A program made the position numbers and the translations under genes. From an uncultured Clostridia bacterium (lineage in GTDB: Bacteria > Bacillota > Clostridia > Oscillospirales > Acutalibacteraceae), in assembly GCA_937888485.1 (NCBI GenBank), contig CALAQQ010000255.1, forward strand, positions 1 to 12,918: a DNA stretch of 12,918 nt, given 5' to 3'. The notes below the pieces were generated by a model. It made no database searches, had not been told where the DNA came from, and worked only from the letters and a program-made list of their open reading frames with translations. Positions 5,743-12,918 of this stretch are shown in pieces. Position 1 is the stretch's first letter. Every line of letters begins with the position of its first letter.

Positions 5743-7016
5743 TTTGTATTACTTCTTTCAATTGCGGTTTTGATTATTTCTTCATATGCCTTTTTTGATT
5801 TGACCTTACCTGCAACGCAAAGGCAGATTTTATTCATATCAAAAATTTCGCGGGCAGTTTCTTTTATTTCATCGAGAGTGACAGAACGGATATTTTTTAT
5901 AATTTCATCTTCGGTGATTTCTTTGTTATAAAGCAGAAGATTTCTGCCGTTTCGTGAAGCGTGAGACGAAAGATTTTCGAGGCTCATAACAAATTCCGTA
6001 ACAGCCTGCTCCTTTGCTCTTGCAAGCTCTTTTTCCGTAACGGTATCAGCGAAATCCGAAATAATCTTTATTGTTTCCGATATTGCTTTTTCCTCGGATT
6101 TTTCGTTGAGACCCATAAAGACATTAAAAACACCTGCTCTGAGATATGAGATACAGTTTGTTCCGACGGAATAAACCAATCCGAGCTTTTCTCTTATCTG
6201 CTGAAAAAGTCTTGAAGAGGGTGTGTCACCGAGAATTGATGAAATAAGGAGTGCAATCTCACGTTTTTTTGTTCCTGCAGGAACACCCTTGAAACCGAGA
6301 ATGAGCTGATTCTGGGTGAAATTCTTTTTAACGGTAACGATTCCCGGACGGAATTCTGCCAACGTCGGGTTGAGCGTGAAACCCGTGTTTACGGCATCTG
6401 AAAAATATTCCTTGATAATTTCAATTGCCGCATCCTTATCAAAATTACCGCTCAGACTGATTACCGTTCTTTCGGGAACAAAGAATCTGTTCATGTGAGA
6501 TGTGAGGCTTTCTTTTGTAACTGCATCAACGGTTTCAACCGTTCCGAGAATGTTTGAACCGAGCATACTGTTTTTCCATGCATTTTCGTAATACAAATCC
6601 GAACAGATGTCTTCGGGTTCATCCTCATACATTGCAATTTCTTCCTTGATTATGCCTTTTTCAAGTTCGATATCTTCTGCATCAAGTCTTGGATTTTTCA
6701 CCATGTCGCAAAGGATATCGAGAGCTTTCGGCATATGTTCGGAAAGCGTTCTTGCATAAAAACAGGTAGCTTCTCTTGCTGTATATGCATTGAGATGACC
6801 GCCGATTTCGTCCATATCAACGGCAATATCAAGGGCGGAACGTTTTTCCGAACCTTTGAAAATCATATGTTCTATAAAGTGTGATGTACCTGCCGTTTCG
6901 GGGGATTCATAGCTTGAACCGCTTGCAATCCATATTTCCGCACCGCAGGTTTTGGAGTTTTTGCCTTTTTCGAGGATGATGCGAAGTCCGTTTTGGAGTG
7001 TAATAATTTTCGTCAT
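5739..7016 (-). CDS. M16 family zinc peptidase (insulinase/processing-peptidase type)
   Basis: Encodes 425 residues, like the single-chain B. subtilis MlpA/YmxG relatives. The inverted zinc motif HFIEH gives His46, Glu49 (catalytic base) and His50; the third ligand is Glu126 in KEEIAMYEDEPED, 76 residues on, as the family requires. The second half (SSRLFQQIREKLGLVYSVG) carries the conserved Arg/Tyr pair region of the inactive-like lobe. No signal peptide is seen, so it is probably cytosolic, cutting peptides; substrate unknown. A weak AGTAGGT site precedes the ATG, 8 bases after the FHA gene, and its last bases overlap proB. M16 genes often sit alone or beside pnp; the pairing with proBA is unusual. 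Confidence 0.93.
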   Translation of the reverse strand: MTKIITLQNGLRIILEKGKNSKTCGAEIWIASGSSYESPETAGTSHFIEHMIFKGSEKRSALDIAVDMDEIGGHLNAYTAREATCFYARTLSEHMPKALDILCDMVKNPRLDAEDIELEKGIIKEEIAMYEDEPEDICSDLYYENAWKNSMLGSNILGTVETVDAVTKESLTSHMNRFFVPERTVISLSGNFDKDAAIEIIKEYFSDAVNTGFTLNPTLAEFRPGIVTVKKNFTQNQLILGFKGVPAGTKKREIALLISSILGDTPSSRLFQQIREKLGLVYSVGTNCISYLRAGVFNVFMGLNEKSEEKAISETIKIISDFADTVTEKELARAKEQAVTEFVMSLENLSSHASRNGRNLLLYNKEITEDEIIKNIRSVTLDEIKETAREIFDMNKICLCVAGKVKSKKAYEEIIKTAIERSNTK

Positions 7017-7024
7017 TTATTTAC

Positions 7025-7417
7025 CTACTTGTTTTCAAAAATCAGAGTTATGTTTCCGAGAGTTATTTTATCTCCCGTTTTGAGCAATTCTTTTTTATCG
7101 ATTTGTTTACCGTTTACAAAAACTTCGGCACTGTTTTTTATGCTTGTTATATACCAACCGCCCTTTGAGCAAACTATAACAGCGTGAGTTCTCGAAACGG
7201 TTGAATAGTTGAGAATGACATCGCAGTTTTTGTGGCGTCCGATTGATGTTTCACGGCAGATAAGAGGGGAAACATCTCCGTTCACCGTGTTAATCAGTTT
7301 TGCGCTTCCGAGCGACGGTGCACGGCGTTTGAGAAGAGCAAATATGCACAGCGCAAGCACCGCCAATGCGAGCACAGGCAGTGAAAAATGGGATGTCTGC
7401 AAAACAAATTCGAGCAT
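7025..7417 (-). CDS. Membrane-anchored FHA-domain protein
   Basis: Encodes 130 residues. The ATG at 7417 is preferred over one at 7429 because the latter lies inside the GGAGGAG ribosome site (7427-7421). A single TM helix (about 13-29) with Arg/Lys after it predicts the domain faces the cytosol. Residues 54-128 are an FHA phosphothreonine-binding domain: SIGRHKNCDVIL (58-69), VSRTHA (74-79), then VFVNGKQI and the closing TGDKITLGNITLIF; the key Gly-Arg, Ser-Arg-x-x-His-type and Asn residues are present. Such proteins read out Ser/Thr kinase signals, often near cell-wall genes; no kinase is nearby. First gene of the leftward operon. Confidence 0.88.
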   Translation of the reverse strand: MLEFVLQTSHFSLPVLALAVLALCIFALLKRRAPSLGSAKLINTVNGDVSPLICRETSIGRHKNCDVILNYSTVSRTHAVIVCSKGGWYITSIKNSAEVFVNGKQIDKKELLKTGDKITLGNITLIFENK

Positions 7418-7454
7418 ATTCTCCTCCATTATAGATTATGGTTATATTTAATTA

Positions 7455-7483
7455 ATAATATCACCGCAGAATTGAATTGTCAA
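7455..7483 (-). promoter_or_regulatory. Promoter of the FHA-M16-proBA-mutS2 operon
   Basis: On the minus strand TTGACA (7483-7478), 17 bases, then TATTAT (7460-7455): a near-perfect sigma-A site. Transcription should begin near 7448, leaving about 30 bases of leader before the FHA ATG. No T-box, riboswitch or attenuator can fit, so proline-dependent control of proBA would not be by leader RNA from this promoter. Confidence 0.75.
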
Positions 7484-7526
7484 TCAATATAATGTAAATA
7501 TCATATGATAAATATATAAAAAAATA

Positions 7527-7555
7527 GTGACTTTTATAGATATATGTGTTATAAT
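7527..7555 (+). promoter_or_regulatory. Promoter of the phoH-recO operon
   Basis: GTGACT (7527-7532), 17-base spacer, TATAAT (7550-7555) preceded by an extended -10 TG (7547-7548). A start near 7562 leaves a leader of about 15 bases holding the GAGGTG ribosome site (7567-7572) of phoH. A second TATAAT at 7488-7493 has no fitting -35. The region between the two divergent promoters is very AT-rich. Confidence 0.6.
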
Positions 7556-7577
7556 AAACCCTAATTGAGGTGAATTT

Positions 7578-8555
7578 ATGTTTGAACAGATAATCAATGT
7601 TGACAGAATGGAGCAGGCGGTAAGCCTTTTCGGCTCGTTTGATGAAAATATAAAACAAATTGAAAAGGAATTTTCCGTTTCCGTTATCAGCAGAGGCTCG
7701 GAGCTTAAGGTTACGGGTGAAGCTGAAAATGTTCAGAAAGGCGTGCGTGCAATCAACGGTCTGCTTACCCTTATCAATCGGGGAGAGTCTCTCAGCGACC
7801 AGAATGTGCGTTATGTTATGTCGCTTGTCAACGAAGGAAACGAAGACAAGCTTGTGCAGATGGCAGCGGACTGCGTTTGTATCACCTCAAAAGGCAAACC
7901 CGTAAAGCCCAAAACTCTTGGTCAGAAAAAATATATCGAAACAATCAGAAACAGCACGATAACCTTCGGCATAGGTCCTGCCGGTACGGGTAAAACCTAC
8001 CTCGCTGTTGCAATGGCGGTAACTGCTTTCCGTGCCAAGGAAATAAACAGAATAATCTTAACAAGACCTGCTGTTGAAGCAGGTGAAAAGCTCGGATTTT
8101 TGCCCGGCGACCTTCAGAGTAAGGTAGACCCCTATTTAAGACCGCTTTATGATGCACTTTTTGATATGCTCGGTGCTGAAAATTTTCAGAAGCATCAGGA
8201 AAGAGGCGATATAGAGGTTGCCCCTCTTGCTTATATGAGAGGACGTACTCTTGATGACAGCTTCATTATTCTCGACGAAGCGCAGAATACAACTGCAGAG
8301 CAGATGAAAATGTTCCTCACACGTCTCGGATTCAACTCGAAAATGGTTGTTACGGGTGATATAACTCAGATTGACCTGCCTGACGGAAAACGTTCGGGAC
8401 TTAAGGAAGCGGTTAAAATCCTTAAGAATGTTGAGGATATCGGTACAGTCAGATTCAACGAAAAAGATGTTGTGCGCCACAGATTGGTGCAGGATATCAT
8501 AAAGGCATATGAAAAACAGGAAGAGGAGCGAAGAAGGAATGACAGGAAAGGTTAA
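7578..8555 (+). CDS. phoH: PhoH-like ATPase
   Basis: Encodes 325 residues, standard for the family. Residues 1-100 form the PhoH N-terminal region with a KH-like part; 115-310 are a P-loop ATPase related to the RecD/SF1 helicase core. Walker A is GPAGTGKT (133-140) and Walker B FIILDEAQN (229-237); TRPAVEAGEKLGFLPGDL and VVTGDITQIDLP are further family motifs. Role in the cell is unsettled: linked to RNA metabolism, and the constant linkage to ybeY suggests rRNA or ribosome work. It leads the rightward operon. Its 3' end overlaps ybeY by 17 bases. Unlike B. subtilis, no 7TM-HD (yqfF/pgpH) gene lies between phoH and ybeY. Confidence 0.95.
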   Translation: MFEQIINVDRMEQAVSLFGSFDENIKQIEKEFSVSVISRGSELKVTGEAENVQKGVRAINGLLTLINRGESLSDQNVRYVMSLVNEGNEDKLVQMAADCVCITSKGKPVKPKTLGQKKYIETIRNSTITFGIGPAGTGKTYLAVAMAVTAFRAKEINRIILTRPAVEAGEKLGFLPGDLQSKVDPYLRPLYDALFDMLGAENFQKHQERGDIEVAPLAYMRGRTLDDSFIILDEAQNTTAEQMKMFLTRLGFNSKMVVTGDITQIDLPDGKRSGLKEAVKILKNVEDIGTVRFNEKDVVRHRLVQDIIKAYEKQEEERRRNDRKG

Positions 8556-9051
8556 AGTTATCATTTCCAACGAACAGGGCGAGTTCAAGATACCTTCGGG
8601 AGTACGTCTGCTTGTTCGCCGTTGCTGTACAGCTGTTCTTGCCATGGAGGAATTTGAAGGCAAATCTGAAGTGAGTGTTACTTTTGTTGACGATGAAACC
8701 ATTCACAGACTCAATAAGCAGTACAGAAATATTGACAGAGCAACCGATGTTCTTTCCTTCCCCCTCGGCGAAAACGGGGTTTACGATGTCAATAACGACA
8801 CGGGCGCAAAGCTTCTCGGAGATATCGTTATATCAATACCCCATGCCCTTGACCAGGCAGACAGATACGGTCATACTCTTCAGAGAGAAATCGGTTTCCT
8901 GACAGTTCATTCGATGCTTCATTTACTCGGATATGACCATGTGAACGGCGGTATCGAGAGCGTGAGAATGCGCGAAAAAGAAGAAACCGTTTTAACCAAA
9001 CTCGGTCTTAAGAGAAATTCAAGCTACTATATGGAAGATGAAAACGTATGA
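8539..9051 (+). CDS. ybeY: rRNA maturation factor/endoribonuclease YbeY
   Basis: Encodes 170 residues from the ATG at 8539. An earlier in-frame ATG at 8509 is possible, but the later one has GAGGAG about 9 bases upstream (within phoH) and starts where family alignments start. The metal-binding motif HSMLHLLGYDH supplies His124, His128 and His134, the single zinc site of YbeY. SVTFVDDETIHRLNKQYR, TDVLSFPL and LLGDIVISI are also typical. YbeY helps mature 16S rRNA 3' ends and quality control of 70S ribosomes, and works with Era, encoded two genes on. The stop overlaps the dgkA start (ATGA). Confidence 0.96.
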   Translation: MTGKVKVIISNEQGEFKIPSGVRLLVRRCCTAVLAMEEFEGKSEVSVTFVDDETIHRLNKQYRNIDRATDVLSFPLGENGVYDVNNDTGAKLLGDIVISIPHALDQADRYGHTLQREIGFLTVHSMLHLLGYDHVNGGIESVRMREKEETVLTKLGLKRNSSYYMEDENV

Positions 9052-9539
9052 AAAATCTTGCCCAAAGCTTCGTATATGCATTCAAGGGAATTACATATTG
9101 CCTGGCACATGAACGCAACATGAGAATTCATCTGTGTTTTACTCTTTTTATGTTCGGTTTTCTGACTGTTCATGATTTCTTTGAGGTGACGAAAACACAG
9201 TTTGCACTTCTTTTTGCAGTTTGTTCGTCTGTGCTTGCACTTGAATGTGTCAATACAGCAATAGAAAAATCGGTTGACCTTTCAACCAAAGAAATTAATC
9301 CCGTTGCGGCAATTGCAAAGGATACGGCGGCAGGTGCCGTACTTATTATGGCAATCGGCTCGGTGGCTGTCGGTCTGGCAATTCTTTATCAGCCCGATGC
9401 ATTCGCAAAAATGGCTGAATATTACAGAGAAAACATTCCCGTTCTTATTGCTCTTATCGTGAGCATTGCGGCGGCATTTGTTTTTGTTTTTGCAGGACCG
9501 CACGGAATAAAAAACTTTTTTAAAAAGAATATAAAATGA
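9048..9539 (+). CDS. dgkA: Undecaprenol/diacylglycerol kinase with extra C-terminal TM helix
   Basis: Encodes 163 residues of the small integral-membrane kinase family. In Gram-positives it mainly phosphorylates undecaprenol, recycling the lipid carrier for wall synthesis. Motifs: ER at 22-23 near the N-terminal surface helix (HERNMRIH), the active-site signature ECVNTAIEKSVD (66-77), and the KDTAAGAVL helix (91-99). Hydrophobic segments lie at about 29-46, 50-70, 95-114 and 131-150. The usual protein is about 120-130 residues with three TM helices; here a fourth segment and basic tail are added. B. subtilis has cdd between dgkA and era; it is absent here. Coupled to ybeY by a 4-base overlap. 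Confidence 0.92.
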   Translation: MKNLAQSFVYAFKGITYCLAHERNMRIHLCFTLFMFGFLTVHDFFEVTKTQFALLFAVCSSVLALECVNTAIEKSVDLSTKEINPVAAIAKDTAAGAVLIMAIGSVAVGLAILYQPDAFAKMAEYYRENIPVLIALIVSIAAAFVFVFAGPHGIKNFFKKNIK

Positions 9540-9549
9540 GGAAAAAACA

Positions 9550-10437
9550 ATGACGAAAACCGCTTTTATAGCAATAGTCGGATGCCCCAATGTCGGGAAA
9601 TCCTCGCTTCTCAACAAAATGCTCGGTCAGAAGGTTGCGATAGTAACCCAGAAACCGCAGACAACGAGAACAAGGATTATGGGTGTTTTAACAATGGGTG
9701 AAACCCAGCTTGTTTTTACCGATACACCGGGTTATCACCGACCCAAAACAAAGCTCGGCGAAAAAATGATAAAATCCGTCGGCGAAGGTATCGCAGGCAT
9801 GGATGCTTGCTTGTTCGTAGTTGAACCCGAGGGAGAAATCAGAGATACCGAAATCGAGCTTCTCAACCGTCTTAAGAAAGAAAAAGCTCCCGTAGTGCTC
9901 GTTATTAACAAAATCGACACCGTAAAACAGAAAGAAAAACTTATGGAAAGAATAGTTCAGTTTACGGGAATTTATGATTTTGAGGCAGTTGTACCTGTCA
10001 GCGCGCTCAAGAACGAAAATGTTGACCTTGTTATCGAAGAACTCAAAAAGCTGACGTATGAATCTGTGCATTTCTTCCCCGATGATACTCTTACAGACCA
10101 GCCCGAAAGAGTGCTTGCAGGTGAAATTATCAGAGAAAAAATGCTTCTTCTTCTTGATAAGGAAGTGCCCCACGGTGTTGCGGTAAGCATTGAAAAAATG
10201 CGTGAAAGACCCACGGGCGGAATCATGGATGTTGAAGCGATAATCTATTGTGAAAAAGACACCCATAAGGGCATTATTATCGGCAAAAAAGGCGATATGC
10301 TCAAGCGTATTTCAACAAAAGCAAGATGTGATATGGAAAATTTCTTTCAGTGCAAAATCAACCTTCAGTGCTGGGTAAAAGTCAAAGAAGGCTGGCGCAA
10401 CCGAGAGGGAATTATTCATAACTTTGGATTGGATTAA
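9550..10437 (+). CDS. era: GTPase Era
   Basis: Encodes 295 residues, full length. Era binds the 3' end of 16S rRNA and drives 30S assembly at the inner face of the membrane. GTPase motifs are complete: G1 GCPNVGKSS (11-19), G2 PQTTRTRI (37-43), G3 DTPG (58-61), G4 NKID (120-123), G5 SAL (151-153). The C-terminal type II KH domain has GKKG (245-248) followed by the ISTKARCDMENFF helix. GAGG lies 8 bases before the ATG, in the 10-base gap after dgkA. The grouping with ybeY and the yqzL/recO genes is standard in Firmicutes. Confidence 0.98.
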   Translation: MTKTAFIAIVGCPNVGKSSLLNKMLGQKVAIVTQKPQTTRTRIMGVLTMGETQLVFTDTPGYHRPKTKLGEKMIKSVGEGIAGMDACLFVVEPEGEIRDTEIELLNRLKKEKAPVVLVINKIDTVKQKEKLMERIVQFTGIYDFEAVVPVSALKNENVDLVIEELKKLTYESVHFFPDDTLTDQPERVLAGEIIREKMLLLLDKEVPHGVAVSIEKMRERPTGGIMDVEAIIYCEKDTHKGIIIGKKGDMLKRISTKARCDMENFFQCKINLQCWVKVKEGWRNREGIIHNFGLD

Positions 10438-10451
10438 TTTTCATTATTTTT

Positions 10452-10491
10452 CCGTTGTTAACTTTCTGTAAAAAGGATAAATTAATAACGG
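10452..10491 (+). promoter_or_regulatory. RNA hairpin before the yqzL start (possible translational control)
   Basis: CCGTTGTTAA (10452-10461) can pair with TTAATAACGG (10482-10491) over 10 pairs including one G-U, with a 20-base loop. The last paired base is the first G of the yqzL ribosome site GGAG (10491-10494). No T-tract follows, so it is not an intrinsic terminator. It could partly mask the site or be an mRNA-processing point; stability is modest. Confidence 0.35.
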
Positions 10492-10502
10492 GAGATGATG
10501 AA

Positions 10503-10661
10503 ATGGACAAAGAAAAAGCATGGCGAAAATTTTCAGAATCCGGTGCTGTCGGTGATTATCTTGAATTCAGAAATTGCGTTGGCGGTGCTTCGGAGGTAAA
10601 ACAAATTGAGAATGAATACCGACGCTCTGGTGCTCAAGGTAACGGACACGGGGGAAAGTGA
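10503..10661 (+). CDS. yqzL: YqzL-like small protein
   Basis: Encodes 52 residues from the ATG at 10503, with GGAG 8 bases upstream; a longer frame from 10455 would cover the leader hairpin. The start, KAWRKFSESGAVGDYLEFR, matches the pattern of YqzL, a micro-protein of about 47 residues encoded between era and recO in Bacillus and relatives (aromatic-lysine-FS-x-SG-x-YL). Its function is unknown. The last 18 codons overlap the start of recO in another frame and are low in character (RRSGAQGNGHGGK), so only the first 25-35 residues are likely under selection. Position and motif together make the call fairly firm. Confidence 0.75.
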   Translation: MDKEKAWRKFSESGAVGDYLEFRNCVGGASEVKQIENEYRRSGAQGNGHGGK

Positions 10662-11334
10662 CCGCCTTGTGACTTTGTTGACTTCGGAATACGGAGTTGT
10701 CAGAGCTTTTGCGAACAGAGCAAAAAAAATAAACAGCCGTATGCACGGTGCAACGCAGTCTTTCTGCTACGGAGATTTTTCAATCTACAAAAGCAGAGAC
10801 AGCTACATAATTGATGATGCCGTTGCGAAAGAGGTTTTTTTCGGGTTGCGTGAAGATATCGAAAAGCTCTCTCTTGCGCAGTATTTTTGTGCTCTTGCCA
10901 TGGAGCTTGCGCCCGAAATTGAGCCTGCACGAGATTATCTGAGAGTGACTCTCAACTCACTGCATCTGCTTGAAACGGGCAGACGGTCAAACAACTTTTT
11001 AAAAGCTGTAACAGAGCTTAAGTTTATGGTTTTTTCGGGATTTATGCCTGATTTGACCGCTTGTGCAGGTTGCGGTTGTGAACCCGAAGGAGAGATATAT
11101 TTCAATCTTTCAGACGGCTGTGTTTACTGCAAAAAATGCGGAAACGGCGAAAAAATAAATGCAACCGTTTTTGCTGCGATGCGCCACGTGTGCGCCAATC
11201 CCATCGAGAGAATGTATTCTTTTTCTCTCCCTGCTGAGGATGAAAAGCGTTTTGCCGAAGTGTGTGAAAGATTTTTGCTTTTGCAGACGGGTAAAAGGTT
11301 CAAAGCGCTTGAGTTTTATAAATCATTATTCTAA
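10606..11334 (+). CDS. recO: DNA repair protein RecO
   Basis: Encodes 242 residues, usual size. RecO loads RecA at SSB-coated gaps with RecR (and RecF). The N-terminal OB fold is seen in TDALVLKVTDTGESDRLVTL (residues 5-24), followed by NSRMHGATQSF. The zinc module has CAGC (153-156) and CKKC (175-178). I favour the TTG at 10606 because GGAGG ends 9 bases before it; the ATG at 10612 would sit 15 bases away and changes only two residues. The start lies inside yqzL, so the two are translationally linked. End of the housekeeping operon unless the next transporter is co-transcribed. Confidence 0.95.
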   Translation: MRMNTDALVLKVTDTGESDRLVTLLTSEYGVVRAFANRAKKINSRMHGATQSFCYGDFSIYKSRDSYIIDDAVAKEVFFGLREDIEKLSLAQYFCALAMELAPEIEPARDYLRVTLNSLHLLETGRRSNNFLKAVTELKFMVFSGFMPDLTACAGCGCEPEGEIYFNLSDGCVYCKKCGNGEKINATVFAAMRHVCANPIERMYSFSLPAEDEKRFAEVCERFLLLQTGKRFKALEFYKSLF

Positions 11335-11354
11335 ACACGAAAGGAATTGTGAAA

Positions 11355-12918
11355 ATGAAAAACGACGGATTTCTTCACAAACTGTTCGGAACAACTCCGG
11401 GCGAGGGCGTTCAGCCCAAAGAGGCTATTGCCTACAGCGTAGCCGGCTTCGGTCAGAACTTTATCTGCACCATTATCGGCTCCTACATCACGGTATTTAT
11501 GACCGATGCTCTTCTTTTCGGTGCTGACGGTGTTATGATCGGAAGCCTCAAAGGTGCAACAGCTGTTGCCATTCTTATGCTCGGTGCCCGTATTTTTGAC
11601 GCATTCAACGACCCTATCATGGGCTCTGTTGTTGACAAAACCCGCACAAAGTGGGGCAAATGCCGTCCTTATCTTAAATGGATGGCAATTCCCATCGGTA
11701 TTATGACAATTCTCTGCTTCCTTCCCGTTTTCAGCGCAGAAAATATATATAACGGAACACAGACTTCACTTGCATTTGCTGTAATCGGTGTTATCTATGT
11801 TCTTTGGAGTGTTTTCTACACAGTTGCAGACGTTCCCTACTGGGGTCTTTCAACCTGCCTTACCAACAATACCGTAACAAGAGGCAATATTCTTACGGTT
11901 GCCCGTATGTTCTGCACAGTAGGCGCAGGTATTGTTACCGTTTTCCTTCCCATGATTACAGGTGCACTCACATCAAAGTTTAAGTATACTGCTGACGATA
12001 TCGCTCTTATCCTTACAGATAAGGCTGAGGCAGTTGCAAACATGGTTGCCAATCAGGGTGTTACCGCAGAAGAAGCTGCCATGACTTTTGTCGGAACAGT
12101 TAGAAACGGCATGGAAATCGCTAACGCTGACACACTTAAGTGGTCTTATTTTGTAGCGGCTGTTGTTCTTGTTGTTGCCGCTATCCCCATGTTCTTCTAT
12201 GGCTTCAAGAATACACAGGAACGCTTCACATCTGACGAAAATCCTCCCTCATTCGGACATAACCTCAAGCTCCTTTTCAAGAATAAAGAGCTTCTTCTTA
12301 TTGTTCTTTCGGGTGTTCTCGGCGGTGCAAGAATGGTTTATTCCTATACCGGCGGTCTTTACTTTGCAAAGTATATCCTTCAGAACGAAGGTCTTTACGG
12401 CATCATAACTCTTCTTGTTGTTCCCGGCGGACTTGTTGCATCGGTTCTTGTTCCCTGGATGTCAAAGAAATTCACAAAGAAGTGGTCATATATCGTTGTT
12501 CACCTCTTCGGCGGTGTAGTAATGGCAGTTATGTATTTCGTTGGCTACGATGCACCCTGGAAGATGATAATCTGCGCAATCGGTCTTGTTCTTCTCGGTA
12601 TTCCTCAGGGTGTTAACAACATCATCACTTATGCTATGATCGGTGACACAGTTGACTATCTTGAATGGAAAACGGGCGAAAGAGGCGAAGGAATCTGCTT
12701 TGCAATGCAGACTCTTATCAACAAAATCGGTATGGCAGTCGGCGCATTCATCGGCGTTCTTTCAATGAGTATTGCAGGTATCAACGCAAGAACATATGAA
12801 GTTGCAAATCCCGATGCACTCTGGGACGTTCTTATCATTTCGGGTGTTGTAAGTATGTTTGCCTGTGCAGTTCCCATGTTCTTCTATACAATTACAGAGA
12901 AGAGACAGGCAGAAATGG
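11355..12918 (+). CDS. GPH-family sugar:cation symporter (MelB type), partial at right edge
   Basis: An open frame of 521 codons from the ATG at 11355 runs off the window. The ribosome site AAAGGA is in the 20-base gap after recO. Signatures of glycoside-pentoside-hexuronide:cation symporters (MFS) are clear: DAFNDPIMGSVVDKTRTKWG near residues 80-99 and GDTVDYLEWKTGERGEG near 430-446, including the cation-site Asp residues. Twelve TM helices are expected, taking up a glycoside or uronide with Na+ or H+. Substrate cannot be read. A hydrophilic insert of about 50 residues (about 205-258, rich in Ala, Asp, Glu) sits between TM helices 5 and 6, longer than in MelB. Third positions favour C/T strongly, suggesting high expression. 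Confidence 0.92.
   Translation, partial: MKNDGFLHKLFGTTPGEGVQPKEAIAYSVAGFGQNFICTIIGSYITVFMTDALLFGADGVMIGSLKGATAVAILMLGARIFDAFNDPIMGSVVDKTRTKWGKCRPYLKWMAIPIGIMTILCFLPVFSAENIYNGTQTSLAFAVIGVIYVLWSVFYTVADVPYWGLSTCLTNNTVTRGNILTVARMFCTVGAGIVTVFLPMITGALTSKFKYTADDIALILTDKAEAVANMVANQGVTAEEAAMTFVGTVRNGMEIANADTLKWSYFVAAVVLVVAAIPMFFYGFKNTQERFTSDENPPSFGHNLKLLFKNKELLLIVLSGVLGGARMVYSYTGGLYFAKYILQNEGLYGIITLLVVPGGLVASVLVPWMSKKFTKKWSYIVVHLFGGVVMAVMYFVGYDAPWKMIICAIGLVLLGIPQGVNNIITYAMIGDTVDYLEWKTGERGEGICFAMQTLINKIGMAVGAFIGVLSMSIAGINARTYEVANPDALWDVLIISGVVSMFACAVPMFFYTITEKRQAEM

Noticed and set aside
7418..7577. Riboswitch or T-box leader for proBA
   Set aside because: Only about 30 bases separate the predicted start point from the FHA ATG, too short for any known leader class.
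8136..8702. A 188-residue minus-strand frame
   Set aside because: Antisense to phoH and ybeY, both certain; no motif and no ribosome site.
9688..10266. A 192-residue minus-strand frame
   Set aside because: Antisense to era; Phe/Asn-rich composition typical of a reverse-complement shadow.
10437..10502. Rho-independent terminator after era
   Set aside because: A stem exists but it is AT-rich and not followed by a T-run; the downstream genes are spaced as an operon.

Overview
The window looks like chromosomal DNA of a low-to-moderate GC Gram-positive anaerobe in the Clostridia, plausibly an uncultured Oscillospirales/Ruminococcaceae-type gut bacterium. The support is the conserved Firmicutes order phoH-ybeY-dgkA-era-yqzL-recO, strong Shine-Dalgarno sites, and TTGACA-17-TATTAT promoters. 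This placement is an inference; there is no rRNA gene here to settle it.

Region 1 to about 1780 is the control end of a phage-like or integrative element, visibly richer in GC than the rest. A leftward operon carries two small helix-turn-helix (HTH) genes, a two-TM peptide gene and an unfinished gene running off the left edge. It diverges from a rightward CI/XRE-type repressor. The two face each other across a compact switch with a near-consensus promoter and a possible operator. Rightward of the repressor is a tyrosine integrase that is cut off after about 91 codons.

At about 1772-1780 the integrase fuses head-to-head with mutS2, which is itself cut just before its Walker A motif. This is the most unusual spot in the window. 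It is either a real rearrangement or insertion junction, or an assembly or amplification chimera.

Region 1772-7417 is a leftward operon with very tight spacing: FHA-domain membrane protein, M16 zinc peptidase, proB, proA, an exported or anchored repeat protein of unknown function, and the mutS2 fragment. proB and proA make glutamate-5-semialdehyde for proline synthesis. Region 7418-7577 is a divergent promoter region. Region 7578-11334 is a rightward housekeeping operon: phoH, ybeY (rRNA processing), dgkA (undecaprenol/diacylglycerol kinase), era (30S assembly), a yqzL-like micro-gene and recO (recombinational repair). It is followed 20 bases later by a GPH-family sugar:cation symporter that is still open at the right edge.

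Apart from the left element and the 1780 junction, the region is ordinary core genome. I see no convincing new defence or mobile system. The best leads are the junction, the divergent switch with its overlapping micro-genes, and the structured overlap era/yqzL/recO.
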